Positions 17,743 to 26,573 of a DNA stretch of 64,000 nucleotides are shown here, piece by piece. Made by a program: the position numbers and the translations under genes. Source of the stretch: Cytophagales bacterium. GTDB lineage: Bacteria > Bacteroidota > Bacteroidia > Cytophagales > Spirosomataceae. The DNA lies in assembly GCA_013298125.1 (NCBI GenBank), contig JAAFJP010000028.1, forward strand, positions 22,475 to 86,474, read 5' to 3'. The stretch's first letter is position 1. The number at the start of each line of letters is the position of its first letter. The notes beneath the pieces were generated by a model. It was not told where the DNA came from. It saw only the letters and a program-made list of their open reading frames with translations, and made no database searches.

Positions 17743-20700
17743 ATGATAATCAGAAGATTAACTCATATTTTACTCATCCTATCCAGTATTATTTTGGCAA
17801 GTTGTGGAGGCAATGAAATTCCTGCTGAGGTGGCAGCTTATGAAGATAAGTTACCCGAAACTATTGACTATAATTTACACATCAAACCCATTCTTTCGGA
17901 CAGGTGTTTCAAGTGCCATGGACCTGATAAAACCAAGATTGAAGCGGGGCTACAATTAGCTTCTTTTGAAGGTGCAACGGAAAAACTCAAAAGTGGTCAA
18001 ACAGCCATTGTTGCGGGCAATATCAGTAAAAGTGAATTGGTCAAAAGAATCCTCTCGCACGACCCCGAGGACATGATGCCCACGCCTAAGTCTAACCTTA
18101 CACTCACAGGCGAAGAAAAAGCATTGCTCATTAAGTGGATAAAACAAGGGGCAGAATACAAAGAACATTGGTCTTTTGCGAAGATTGAAAATCCAGATAT
18201 TCCAGAAGTTAAAGAAAGCCAATGGGTTAAAAATCCGATTGATAATTTTGTTTTACAGAAATTAGAAGAAAAAAAAATCAAACATTCTGAGCAAGCGGAT
18301 AAAGAAACGTTGCTGAGAAGAGTGTCGATGGATATTACGGGACTACCACCAACTGTGAAGGAATTAGATGATTTTTTGAAAGATAAATCACCCAATGCGT
18401 ATGAGAAAGTGGTGGATAGATTATTGAAATCACCGCATTACGGAGAAAAAATTGGCGTTGAATGGTTGGATTTAGGACGTTATGCCGACTCACATGGGTA
18501 TCAGGACGACGGTATGCGAAATGTGTCTCCGTGGAGAGATTGGGTAATCAATTCATTCAATAAAAATTTGCCTTATGATAAATTTGTAACCTATCAATTG
18601 GCGGGAGATTTATTACCAAATTCAACTCGTGAACAAAAATTAGCCACGTGTTTTCTTCGTAATCACCCTCAGACCCAAGAAGGCGGAGTCGTAGATGAAG
18701 AATATCGTACCGAATACGTAATTGACCGTGTGGGAATGTTTGGCAAGGCATTTTTAGGTTTGACGGTAGAATGTGCCAGATGCCACGACCACAAATATGA
18801 CCCCATTGCCCAGAAGGAATTTTATCAGCTTTCTGCCTTTTTCAACAATAATAATGAAACGGGCATTATCCCTTACAATGGTGAAGCATCGCCCTCGGTG
18901 CAATTGCCAACGCCAGAAGTTGAGAAAAAATTAGCTTATATTAAGGCTAAAATTGCCCCTTATAATCGTGCGGTTCAACCATATCAGCCTGTGTATAAGC
19001 AAGGTTTTGAAAAATGGCTTGTAGAGGCTCAAAAAAATCCAGCGAAATATGCGGTGAGCAATAAAGATTTAGTAGCTCATTTTCCTTTTGAAAGAAATTT
19101 CGTCAAGCCAAAGCCTAAGAATCTTAAAGAAGAATATAATCCTTGGGCTCAAAGTGAATACTACTATAAGAATACAGCAATTGACAGTGTGTTTGGTAAA
19201 TTATCGGGTGATTGGGACAGACGACCAAAGTTTATTAAAGGTAAAATTGGTAATGGATTGTTGTTAAGAGGTGAATCAGGCGTTGATTTTCATAAGTCAT
19301 TAGATTTTGAAAGAAATCAACCTTTTTCTATTAGTCTCTGGATAAATCCTTTGAAGAAAGGTGATAGTGGTCCGATTTACAACAGTTCCAACGGTGAATT
19401 TGAGGGTTTCAGAGGGTATCGTTGCTGGCTTCAAAAAGATGGTACTTTGCAAGTATCATTTAGTTATGTTTATCCCTCAAACTGTATTGATATTATCACA
19501 ACTGATAAAGTTACCTATAAGCAATGGCAGAATCTCACGCTCACGTACGATGGTAGTAGCAAGGCTTCGGGCATTAAGATTTTCATGAATGGTTCTGAGA
19601 TGAAAACTACTGTTTTGACCGATAATCTAACCAAATCTATGGTTTACGGTGAAAACAAATCACACTGGGGTTCTTGGACTGATTTTACGTTAATGATGGG
19701 TAAAGAGTTCAGAGAAACGATGGATAATTTTGCGGTGGATGAATTCAAGATTTATACCCGTCAATTAGCCCCTATCGAAGTACAAGGCATTGCAAAGAAT
19801 GCAGAACAGATTTCGAGTATCTTGAAAACGCCTCGAAAAGATTGGACAGAAGCCCGAGAGAGAGCATTATTTGATTATTATCGACTCAATTTTGACCCTC
19901 ATTTTGATGCGTATTCTCGTAATTTAAAGAAACTCAGAGGCATCGAAACGGAGACTGTTACTGACGTAAGAGAGGTTATGACAATGAGTGAGCGAGCGGT
20001 ACCACGCAAGACTTTCATTCTCAATCGTGGGGCGTATGATGCTCTGGGTGAGGAAGTTAGCTATGGTGTTATTAATAAAATTTTACCTTTTGAAGATAAA
20101 TTCCCCCGCAATCGTGAGGGGTTGGCTCAGTGGCTTTTAGATGAGAGAAATCCCTTGTTTGCCCGTGTAACAGTCAATCGTTTTTGGCAAACTTATTTTG
20201 GGTACGGTCTTTCAAGAACCAGTGATGATTTTGGTAATCAGGGTGAAATGCCTACACATCCAGAGTTGTTGGATTGGTTAGCAACGCAATTTAGGGAATC
20301 AGGTTGGGACGTAAAAGCCATACAAAAACTGATTGTGATGTCAGCAACTTATCAACAATCTTCTTTGAAAAGAAAAGATTTGATGGAAATAGATTCTGAC
20401 AATAAACTCTTAGCTCGTGGATCAAGTTATCGTTATTCTCACGAACAAATTAGGGATGCTGTTTTAGCTGGTAGTGGTTTGTTAGTTCCTAAAATTGGTG
20501 GACCAAGTGTTTATCCCTACCAACCCGCAGGAATTTGGGAAGCCTTGGCAACTCGTAATGCCACTTCCTACAAACAAAATCACGGTGATTCGTTATACAG
20601 AAGAGGAATGTACACCATTTGGAAACGTTCATCACCTCCCCCTTCTGCCATTACGTTTGATGCTCCTGAACGATATTTTTGTGTGGTGAAACGTCAGAAA

Positions 20701-21054
20701 ACATCAACGCCACTTCAATCGTTGGTAATGATGAACGACCCACAGTATAACGAAGCGGCAAGAAAATTGGCAGAAAGAATGATGCGAGAAGGAGGCACAA
20801 CGCCAGAGGGACGTATCACGTTGGCATACAAAGCGATGGAATCTCGTTACCCAAGAAAAGAGGAGGTAAATATTCTGAAACAGATGTATCAGGAAGAATT
20901 AGCCGATATTCAAAAACGCCCACAAAGAGTCAAGGAATTATTGAGCGTTGGAGAAGCAGAAGTTGATAAAACCCTGAATCAGAATGAATTAGCGGCAAAT
21001 ACAGTGTTGGCAATGACATTGATAAATTTTGATGGAACGGTTATCAAAAGGTAG
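17743..21054 (+). CDS. Planctomycete-type cytochrome c lipoprotein with DUF1549 and DUF1553
   Basis: 1103 residues from the ATG at 17743. A TTG six codons upstream is possible but less likely. Lipobox ILASC with Cys21, then a PSCyt1 heme-binding site CFKCH (55-59) in a short cytochrome domain. DUF1549 follows (about 160-370) and includes a second heme-type motif CARCH (344-348). A LamG/concanavalin-like insert spans about 435-690 (FSISLWINPLKKGDSGPIY). DUF1553 (about 770-1030) contains NRFWQTYFGYGLSRTSDDFGNQGEMPTHP. The DUF1501 gene follows on the same strand, the usual pairing. The pair is found in Planctomycetes and Bacteroidota; its substrate is unknown. Confidence 0.9.
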   Translation: MIIRRLTHILLILSSIILASCGGNEIPAEVAAYEDKLPETIDYNLHIKPILSDRCFKCHGPDKTKIEAGLQLASFEGATEKLKSGQTAIVAGNISKSELVKRILSHDPEDMMPTPKSNLTLTGEEKALLIKWIKQGAEYKEHWSFAKIENPDIPEVKESQWVKNPIDNFVLQKLEEKKIKHSEQADKETLLRRVSMDITGLPPTVKELDDFLKDKSPNAYEKVVDRLLKSPHYGEKIGVEWLDLGRYADSHGYQDDGMRNVSPWRDWVINSFNKNLPYDKFVTYQLAGDLLPNSTREQKLATCFLRNHPQTQEGGVVDEEYRTEYVIDRVGMFGKAFLGLTVECARCHDHKYDPIAQKEFYQLSAFFNNNNETGIIPYNGEASPSVQLPTPEVEKKLAYIKAKIAPYNRAVQPYQPVYKQGFEKWLVEAQKNPAKYAVSNKDLVAHFPFERNFVKPKPKNLKEEYNPWAQSEYYYKNTAIDSVFGKLSGDWDRRPKFIKGKIGNGLLLRGESGVDFHKSLDFERNQPFSISLWINPLKKGDSGPIYNSSNGEFEGFRGYRCWLQKDGTLQVSFSYVYPSNCIDIITTDKVTYKQWQNLTLTYDGSSKASGIKIFMNGSEMKTTVLTDNLTKSMVYGENKSHWGSWTDFTLMMGKEFRETMDNFAVDEFKIYTRQLAPIEVQGIAKNAEQISSILKTPRKDWTEARERALFDYYRLNFDPHFDAYSRNLKKLRGIETETVTDVREVMTMSERAVPRKTFILNRGAYDALGEEVSYGVINKILPFEDKFPRNREGLAQWLLDERNPLFARVTVNRFWQTYFGYGLSRTSDDFGNQGEMPTHPELLDWLATQFRESGWDVKAIQKLIVMSATYQQSSLKRKDLMEIDSDNKLLARGSSYRYSHEQIRDAVLAGSGLLVPKIGGPSVYPYQPAGIWEALATRNATSYKQNHGDSLYRRGMYTIWKRSSPPPSAITFDAPERYFCVVKRQKTSTPLQSLVMMNDPQYNEAARKLAERMMREGGTTPEGRITLAYKAMESRYPRKEEVNILKQMYQEELADIQKRPQRVKELLSVGEAEVDKTLNQNELAANTVLAMTLINFDGTVIKR

Positions 21055-21146
21055 TTATTAAGTTTTAATTTTCTAAGTTGTTAAAAATTGCAAGTCAATT
21101 CAACAGCTTAATATTAACAACTTATCAACTTAAAAATTAGCAACTT

Positions 21147-22583
21147 ATGAAAAATCACATACAAGAAGTAGAACATCAATTAAGCCGTCGTGAATTTTTA
21201 TTCAAGTCGGGCTTGACGCTTGGGGCAGCGGCTTTGGGGTCGTTGTTGAATCCTTTGGAGGCTCTTGCGGGCGATGGATTGAAGGGTCCACATTTTGCCC
21301 CGAAAGCTAAAAGAGTCATCTATTTATTTCAATCGGGTGCACCTTCCCAATTGGATTTATTTGATTATAAGCCCAAATTGAAGCAAATGTTTGGGCAACA
21401 ATTGCCAGAGTCGGTTCGTAATGGGCAACGACTTACGGGAATGTCTGCTTCACAAAAATCGTTTCCTTTGGCAATCGGTAAAGTTCCTTTTCATCAACAC
21501 GGGCAATCTCGTGCGTGGATTAGCGACTATTTGCCTTATCACCACCAAATTGCAGATGAAGTAACGTTCATTAAAACGATGAATACGGAGGCAATCAACC
21601 ATGACCCTGCCGTAACATTTTTCCAAACGGGAAATCAACAAGCGGGTCGTCCGAGTATTGGTTCTTGGATATCATATGGTTTAGGTTCTGATAATAAAAA
21701 TCTTCCGAACTTCTGCGTGTTATTATCTCGTTCAAATAACGGTGACCAGCCACTCTACGCAAAATTATGGGGAAATGGTTTCTTACCCTCTGAGCATCAG
21801 GGCGTTATGTTTAGGTCGGGCAAAGACCCTGTTTTGTATCTGAACGACCCCAACGGTATGGACAGAACCGCTCGCAGAAGAATGTTGGACTATTTAGGAA
21901 AATTACAACATGAGCAATTTAATCACGTAAAAGACGTAGAAATAAATTCGAGGGTGAGTCAGTACGAAATGGCGTACAGAATGCAAACCTCCGTTCCTGA
22001 GACTTTGGACATTTCAAAAGAACCTAAATACATTTTTGATATGTACGGAGAAGATTCTCGCAAATCTGGGACATTTGCCGCTAACTGTCTATTAGCCAGA
22101 AAATTAGCTGAGAAAGATGTGAAGTTTATTCAGTTATATCATCAAGGTTGGGACCATCACGGAAATTTACCTTCTGAAATGGCAAAAATCACCAAAGACG
22201 TTGATCAGGCTTCGGCAGCTTTATTGAAAGATTTAAAGCAAAGAGGAATGTTAGACGATACGCTCGTGGTTTGGGGGGGAGAATTTGGACGTACAAATTA
22301 TTCACAAGGGAAATTATCACCCGAAAACTTCGGACGTGATCACCACCCAAGATGTTTCACGGTTTGGATGGCAGGTGCGGGAGTAAAGAAAGGATTTACT
22401 TTTGGAGAAACTGATGAATTTGGCTATAACGTAGCCAAAGACCCCGTACACGTACACGATTTCCAAGCGACCATCATGCACCTCATGGGCATCGACCACG
22501 AAAAAATGACTTTCAAACATCAAGGTCGTCGTTACCGTTTGACGGATGTAGCGGGTAAGGTGGTGAAGCCTGTTTTGGTTTGA
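21147..22583 (+). CDS. DUF1501 protein with Tat signal
   Basis: 478 residues. Twin-arginine signal SRREFLFKSGLTLGAAALGS (about 14-33), so it is exported folded. The DUF1501 fold (alkaline-phosphatase/sulfatase-like) shows GHxx-type family motifs: YLFQSGAPSQLDLFDYKP, HQGWDHHGNL, VVWGGEFGRTNYSQG and GRDHHPRCFTVWMAGAGVKKG. No CxPSR sulfatase cysteine is present. The gene lies 92 bp after the cytochrome lipoprotein gene, and the two are probably one transcription unit. The function is unknown; the partner's heme sites suggest an oxidative surface or periplasmic reaction. Confidence 0.9.
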   Translation: MKNHIQEVEHQLSRREFLFKSGLTLGAAALGSLLNPLEALAGDGLKGPHFAPKAKRVIYLFQSGAPSQLDLFDYKPKLKQMFGQQLPESVRNGQRLTGMSASQKSFPLAIGKVPFHQHGQSRAWISDYLPYHHQIADEVTFIKTMNTEAINHDPAVTFFQTGNQQAGRPSIGSWISYGLGSDNKNLPNFCVLLSRSNNGDQPLYAKLWGNGFLPSEHQGVMFRSGKDPVLYLNDPNGMDRTARRRMLDYLGKLQHEQFNHVKDVEINSRVSQYEMAYRMQTSVPETLDISKEPKYIFDMYGEDSRKSGTFAANCLLARKLAEKDVKFIQLYHQGWDHHGNLPSEMAKITKDVDQASAALLKDLKQRGMLDDTLVVWGGEFGRTNYSQGKLSPENFGRDHHPRCFTVWMAGAGVKKGFTFGETDEFGYNVAKDPVHVHDFQATIMHLMGIDHEKMTFKHQGRRYRLTDVAGKVVKPVLV

Positions 22584-22588
22584 TGATA

Positions 22589-22743
22589 GGTAATTGGGGA
22601 ATTGGTTTGTTGGGAATTAATAACTGGTATTTATCATGTTGAACGGAGTGAAAAATCTGTTTGAGACTTATTACCAGATATTTCACTTAATCTACCAATG
22701 AACCAATTCCCAATTTCCCCAATAAACCAATTCCCCAATTTCC
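22589..22743. repeat. Word-repeat stem-loop between convergent genes
   Basis: The left arm (22589-22629) repeats GGAATTGGTTTGTTGGGAAT-like words; the right arm (22693-22743) repeats the complement (CCAATTCCC, CCAATTTCCCCAATAAACC). The spacer holds its own inverted repeat, AGTGAAAAATCTG against CAGATATTTCACTT. It fills the whole gap between the DUF1501 stop and the S41 peptidase stop. The long imperfect stem could end transcription from both sides. Confidence 0.65.
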
Positions 22744-22757
22744 AAGTAAACCAATCT

Positions 22758-24095
22758 CTATTTTCTCGGTAACTCAAATAAAGTCATTTTAACCCTTTCC
22801 TTCGCAATTTTCTCATTCGCTAAATTTAACTCGGCACTTACACGTTCAGCACTTGGGACAGACTGCAATACACCCGTTTTGATGTAATTCAAAGCTGTTT
22901 TCAGACAGGCTTCTTCGGGGTCGCCAAAGTCACGGGTAAGGTCATCTGTTTGGGTTTTGTCAGGCGTAAATCCTTCAAAGAAATCACTAAATCCTACTGA
23001 GTTTACGTTTTTGATGGCAACTGGAAAAACGTAATGTCCCATCACAGGAAAGCCATAATAACCCACAGGTTTTCCGTGAGAAACGCTTCCGATGAGTTTA
23101 ACGTTCATGACAGGCTTCAATCCGTTGATAAGTTCTTCACTTGCCGATGCCGTTCCGCTGGTCGTAATGATAGATACTCGGCTTAATTTCAGTCCGTTAG
23201 CTGATGAAATGAAATTAGTAGTCTTATTATATTTTGTATTTTTATTATTATGAACCGATTGTACAAAGACCTTTCCGACTGCCGAAGAAGGAGCAATCAA
23301 ATTCCCCAGATAACTCGAAACCAAGCCATATCCACCGCCATTATATCGTAAATCAAGGACTAATTCTGTTACATTTTTTGACTTAAAATCTGCGAAAACT
23401 TTATCTAATTCATTCAAAGTTGTTTGAGCCGTTTGATTGCCAATGGCTTCACCCAGAAACGAATCAAAATTAAAATAACCTACATTGTTTCCATTCACGG
23501 TAAATACCTTTGGATTGATGATAAAGTCAGCTTTGTATGCCGCCGCATTGAGCGTAAGCGTCTGTTGAGTGCCATCTGGTTTTTGGAAAGTAATGGTTTG
23601 TGAAGCCTTGCCCAATTCCGTATTCAGTGCTGTCAAGTTGGCTCTTGTAGCATCTACATTATTGACTTTCAAGGCTTTCCATCCTCTTTTGATACCTGCC
23701 TTTCCTGCGGGAGACTGTGAATAAACCAATTTTACCCGCAAGTCATCATCAGCCGCAAATTTGTACTCTGCCCCAACGTCTAAACTACTACCACTCACGA
23801 TGTCATCCCATTGTTTTTTTTCAATCACAAAACTCCAACGGTCTTGATATTTAGCATTCACAAAGGGGCTATAAGTCCTGAGTTTATTCATAACATCAGT
23901 TGGAGTGGAGTAGGAGAGAGGCTTGAAAACATCGTATTTGGGCAAATTATCTACCCATAAATAAAACTGTTCAGAATAGTAAAATGCACTATCTCGAAGG
24001 TCAGCATTGGGGTTGGTATCTGTTGTTTTTTTACAAGAAGATAAGCCTACAAAAAGGAGGAAAATAAAGGCGATAAATTTAGTTTTTGATGACAT
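22758..24095 (-). CDS. S41 family (CtpA/tricorn-type) peptidase lipoprotein
   Basis: 445 residues. Lipobox FVGLSSC with Cys21. A PDZ-like domain (about 105-165, YSQSPAGKAGIKRGWKALKVNN) precedes the peptidase core, which has LVLDLRYNGGGYG (246-257) and the nucleophile segment TTSGTASASEELINGL (311-326, probable nucleophile Ser317), with GKPVGYYG downstream. It is a periplasm-facing serine protease. Unlike CtpA it has no long C-terminal domain. Its 5' flank holds a GC-rich palindrome (24117-24208). Confidence 0.9.
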   Translation of the reverse strand: MSSKTKFIAFIFLLFVGLSSCKKTTDTNPNADLRDSAFYYSEQFYLWVDNLPKYDVFKPLSYSTPTDVMNKLRTYSPFVNAKYQDRWSFVIEKKQWDDIVSGSSLDVGAEYKFAADDDLRVKLVYSQSPAGKAGIKRGWKALKVNNVDATRANLTALNTELGKASQTITFQKPDGTQQTLTLNAAAYKADFIINPKVFTVNGNNVGYFNFDSFLGEAIGNQTAQTTLNELDKVFADFKSKNVTELVLDLRYNGGGYGLVSSYLGNLIAPSSAVGKVFVQSVHNNKNTKYNKTTNFISSANGLKLSRVSIITTSGTASASEELINGLKPVMNVKLIGSVSHGKPVGYYGFPVMGHYVFPVAIKNVNSVGFSDFFEGFTPDKTQTDDLTRDFGDPEEACLKTALNYIKTGVLQSVPSAERVSAELNLANEKIAKERVKMTLFELPRK

Positions 24096-24116
24096 GATTT
24101 TGAAGTTTTGATAATT

Positions 24117-24208
24117 TCACCTTACCCCCAGCCCCTCTCCTCGAAGAGAGGGGAGTAAGCGGACGAATACTCCCCTCTCATTAAGGAGAGGGGGCGGGGG
24201 TGAGGTGA
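24117..24208. repeat. GC-rich 92-bp palindrome with GGACGAA spacer
   Basis: Two 41-base arms (24117-24157 and 24168-24208) are near-perfect inverted repeats around the 10-base spacer AGCGGACGAA. Each arm also folds on itself (CCCCTCTC / GAGAGGGG). It stands in the divergent promoter region between the S41 peptidase and the small membrane protein. It is related in plan and sequence to 37268-37358. Confidence 0.85.
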
Positions 24209-24306
24209 TAGTTTTCATATAAACGATTTTGTATAGCATTTAAGTTTTCGTTTTCTGAAAAATATTTACTAAATTGATAATCAACCATTTAAAAGAACTG
24301 TCAATC

Positions 24307-24672
24307 ATGCAAAAAAATCATTACACATCAATCTTGGGGCAATTTGTCTATGTTATCATAGCGGGTATTTCGCTTTTATTTTTCCCTAATTTTTTGTTGG
24401 GAATTTTTGGATTAGAACCAACAAATGAAATCTGGATTCGAGTTTTGGGAATGTTGGTGTTAGCATTGTCATTTTATTACTATGCCATGTACAAAAATGG
24501 AGGGAAAGAGATAATTCGTTCTACGGTTCAAGGGCGACTATTCTTCTGTGCTGGATTAGTGGCTTTCGTAATTTTAGGAATGGCAAAACCTGTTTTAATA
24601 GGCTTTGCTTTGGCAGAAACTGGTTTAGCTTTGTGGACTCTTTCCGAAATAAGAGGAGGAGGAAAGGAATAA
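24307..24672 (+). CDS. Small four-helix membrane protein
   Basis: 121 residues from the ATG at 24307 (MQKNHYTS). An in-frame ATG at 24274 is less likely. Four hydrophobic segments span nearly the whole protein (about 10-30, 41-62, 75-93, 95-110). There is no signal peptide, cofactor motif or recognised domain. The 3' end enters a word-repeat stem-loop, so the last codons (EIRGGGKE) are part of that repeat. Confidence 0.65.
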   Translation: MQKNHYTSILGQFVYVIIAGISLLFFPNFLLGIFGLEPTNEIWIRVLGMLVLALSFYYYAMYKNGGKEIIRSTVQGRLFFCAGLVAFVILGMAKPVLIGFALAETGLALWTLSEIRGGGKE

Positions 24673-24736
24673 AGGAGACAAGAGGAATGGAAGAATCGTT
24701 TTCCATTCCTCCCTTTCTCCCGTCTCCTTTTCTCCT
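24664..24736. repeat. Word-repeat stem-loop at the end of the membrane protein gene
   Basis: AAAGGAGACAAGAGGAATGGAA on the left pairs imperfectly with the right arm ending in CTCCTTTTCTCC. The inner stem GAGGAATGGAA / TTCCATTCCTC is perfect. The element overlaps the stop codon at 24670-24672 and abuts the tonB-like gene's stop (24741). Confidence 0.65.
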
Positions 24737-24740
24737 TAAA

Positions 24741-25571
24741 TTATTCTGCAAGCTGAAAACTAATCGGCAAGGTAAATTTCACGGAAACCGCTCTACCCGA
24801 CTGTCTCCCTGGCGACCAATGAGGCATCAATTTTACGACCCTTTGGGCTTCTTCGTCACAACCAAAACCGATGCCTTTCAATACATCCACACTACGAATT
24901 GCACCGTCTTGACCCACTACAAACTGCATATAGACCTTTCCTGAAACATTTGCATTGACCGCTGGGGTAGGATAATGGAGATTTTTTTGTAAGAATTTTA
25001 TCAAGGCGTTCATACCTCCTGCAAATTCTGGATTTTGTTCAACTGATAAGAAAACCTTATCTTTTTCTTCTGTTTCAACAGCAACAGGCATATCAACTTC
25101 TTTACCTTTTACTGCATCTGGGTCATCCACAGGAATTTCTGTTACTTCACCGTCCTGATTTTTATCACCAATTTTAGCATCAGTAGTGTTTAATAAATCT
25201 TGGTCTGGAATTGGTGGAATTTCCTCATCTGTATCAACAATCTCAAAATTTCTGAAATCAATCATTTTAACCTTTACCTCTTCAACTTTTGGAGGTGGGG
25301 GAGTTACTGGCTCGATTGGTTTTACTTCTTCTAATGGGGGTTCAATAATATCTATTACATTAGCAACCACTACTATTTTTTCTCTATCATCCACCTTCGC
25401 CCAAAGCATAGGCGTAACGACAGCTAATCCAAAGACACTAACGCCAATCAAAAGAGATTTTTTGATAACATTCTGATAATCAGTTCGTAACGAATAAGCT
25501 CCGTAGCTTTTGTTACGATTTTGGAAGACGATATCCTCCAATGTTGCGGGTACTTCTTGGTGATTTTGCAT
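24741..25571 (-). CDS. TonB-family energy transducer
   Basis: 276 residues. The cytoplasmic start MQNHQEVPATLEDIVFQNRNKSYGAY is the usual Bacteroidota TonB opening (FxNRNKxYGAY). One membrane helix (about 36-58) is followed by a Pro-rich stretch (PPLEEVKPIEPVTPPPPK) and an acidic linker, and the C-terminal TonB domain (about 175-276) ends in LPISFQLAE. It carries energy from the inner membrane to outer-membrane receptors. It is the last gene of the BlaI/M56 region and has an operator-like palindrome just upstream, so it may be transcribed separately. Confidence 0.9.
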   Translation of the reverse strand: MQNHQEVPATLEDIVFQNRNKSYGAYSLRTDYQNVIKKSLLIGVSVFGLAVVTPMLWAKVDDREKIVVVANVIDIIEPPLEEVKPIEPVTPPPPKVEEVKVKMIDFRNFEIVDTDEEIPPIPDQDLLNTTDAKIGDKNQDGEVTEIPVDDPDAVKGKEVDMPVAVETEEKDKVFLSVEQNPEFAGGMNALIKFLQKNLHYPTPAVNANVSGKVYMQFVVGQDGAIRSVDVLKGIGFGCDEEAQRVVKLMPHWSPGRQSGRAVSVKFTLPISFQLAE

Positions 25572-25594
25572 GATTAATAATTGTTTAAGATGAA

Positions 25595-25608
25595 ACTAAT
25601 TTTTTAGT
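25595..25608. promoter_or_regulatory. Candidate BlaI operator ACTAA-N4-TTAGT upstream of the tonB-like gene
   Basis: ACTAATTTTTTAGT is a perfect 5-bp-arm palindrome 24 bases upstream of the tonB-like start. The same 14-base pattern lies in the blaI promoter at 29940-29953. Binding by BlaI is inferred from this match only. Confidence 0.45.
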
Positions 25609-25670
25609 TGATTTGATTTTTAAAAATCCCCACGGGTAGGGTGGGGGAGGGGATGTTTCTGTCTATGTGA

Positions 25671-25783
25671 CTCAGTCTGAACTTGGATTCGTTGGATTTA
25701 TGGATTGATTGGATTTTGGAAGAATAAGTTTTACATCTAATCCTAAAAATCCTTTAATCTGACGAATCCAAATTCAGACTGAG
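25671..25783. repeat. 113-bp element with 22-bp terminal inverted repeats and GGATT words
   Basis: The 22-base ends (25671-25692 and 25762-25783) are inverted with one mismatch; each outer end reads CTCAGTCTGAA. The interior repeats GGATT on the left half and AATCC on the right half, so it is also a word-repeat stem-loop. It lies between the tonB-like gene and the small TonB_C protein gene. Confidence 0.8.
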
Positions 25784-25795
25784 TTGTCAGAAAAT

Positions 25796-26200
25796 CTATT
25801 CACTCAAAAGCATACAAGGAATGGGCAATCTGAAAATACTTCTTACGTTTTTATCTTTCTGTTTTGCAGGAATCCATTTTGGCGATAATTTTAGAACTCT
25901 AATAACCTCTTCATCTAAACCCATTCCAATGCTTTTTGTAACATTAAAATTGCTTAGAATACCATCCCTTTCAACGATAAATTCAACATAAATTTTACCA
26001 GGTACACCAGCTTTTGCAGCTTTCTCTGGATATTTTAAATTCTTTGTTAAAAATTTAGATAATTCTCTCATACCTCCTTGAAATTCAGCCTGTTGGTCAG
26101 GTTTTTCAATGATTTTAAGCGAATCAGGATTTTTATTCTGAGCAACTCCAATGTTAATTTTACAGAAAAATATCAATAGAAAGATAAGCCACTTCTTCAT
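25796..26200 (-). CDS. Short secreted TonB C-terminal-domain protein
   Basis: 134 residues. Signal peptide 1-20 (IGVAQ), then only a TonB_C domain: PDQQAEFQGGMRELSKFL, GKIYVEFIVERDGIL, IRVLKLSPKWIPAKQKDKNVR. It has no membrane anchor and no Pro-rich spanning part, so it cannot itself draw energy from ExbBD. The domain is a clear paralogue of those in the two neighbouring proteins. It starts one base after the stop of the plug-like gene, so translation is likely coupled. Confidence 0.82.
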   Translation of the reverse strand: MKKWLIFLLIFFCKINIGVAQNKNPDSLKIIEKPDQQAEFQGGMRELSKFLTKNLKYPEKAAKAGVPGKIYVEFIVERDGILSNFNVTKSIGMGLDEEVIRVLKLSPKWIPAKQKDKNVRSIFRLPIPCMLLSE

Positions 26201-26201
26201 T

Positions 26202-26573
26202 TCATTTCTTTTTCAAAGTAACCACAATTGCACCATCTTTTGCTTTTTCGCCGTACCTCATAATGGCATTTTCTCCTTTGTAAACTTCCATTTTCTCAAC
26301 ATCTTTTGGGTCAATTCCTTTTAGATCAAATTCGTTCATTTCTTTGCCCTCAATCATGACGAGAGGCTTTTTTGAGCCGTCAAGACCATTTTTTGATTTA
26401 TTCGAGCTAACAATATTATCACTACTGATGATAACTCCATCCTTAGTTTTGAATTGCAAAACTGGGGGTAACTTAGGGCTACCTTTTACTAATGAATCCG
26501 AATCTGATTTTTGTGCTAATCCCGCCGTACACTTGTACAGGATGATTAAGGTAGTGATGATTGCTTTTTTCAT
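26202..26573 (-). CDS. Short secreted plug-like protein
   Basis: 123 residues with a signal peptide (1-20, AGLAQ). The C-terminal half (KKPLVMIEGKEMNEFDLKGI, DPKDVEKMEVYKGENAI, YGEKAKDGAIVVTLKKK) resembles the last part of a TonB-dependent receptor plug domain, without any barrel. The start overlaps the M56-TonB stop by 4 bases (ATGA). Such plug-like pieces occur in Bacteroidota next to M56/TonB genes; the role is unknown. Confidence 0.75.
   Translation of the reverse strand: MKKAIITTLIILYKCTAGLAQKSDSDSLVKGSPKLPPVLQFKTKDGVIISSDNIVSSNKSKNGLDGSKKPLVMIEGKEMNEFDLKGIDPKDVEKMEVYKGENAIMRYGEKAKDGAIVVTLKKK

Noticed and set aside
24633..24944. A 103-residue plus-strand ORF
   Set aside because: It runs over the end of the membrane protein, a repeat stem-loop and the antisense of the tonB-like gene.
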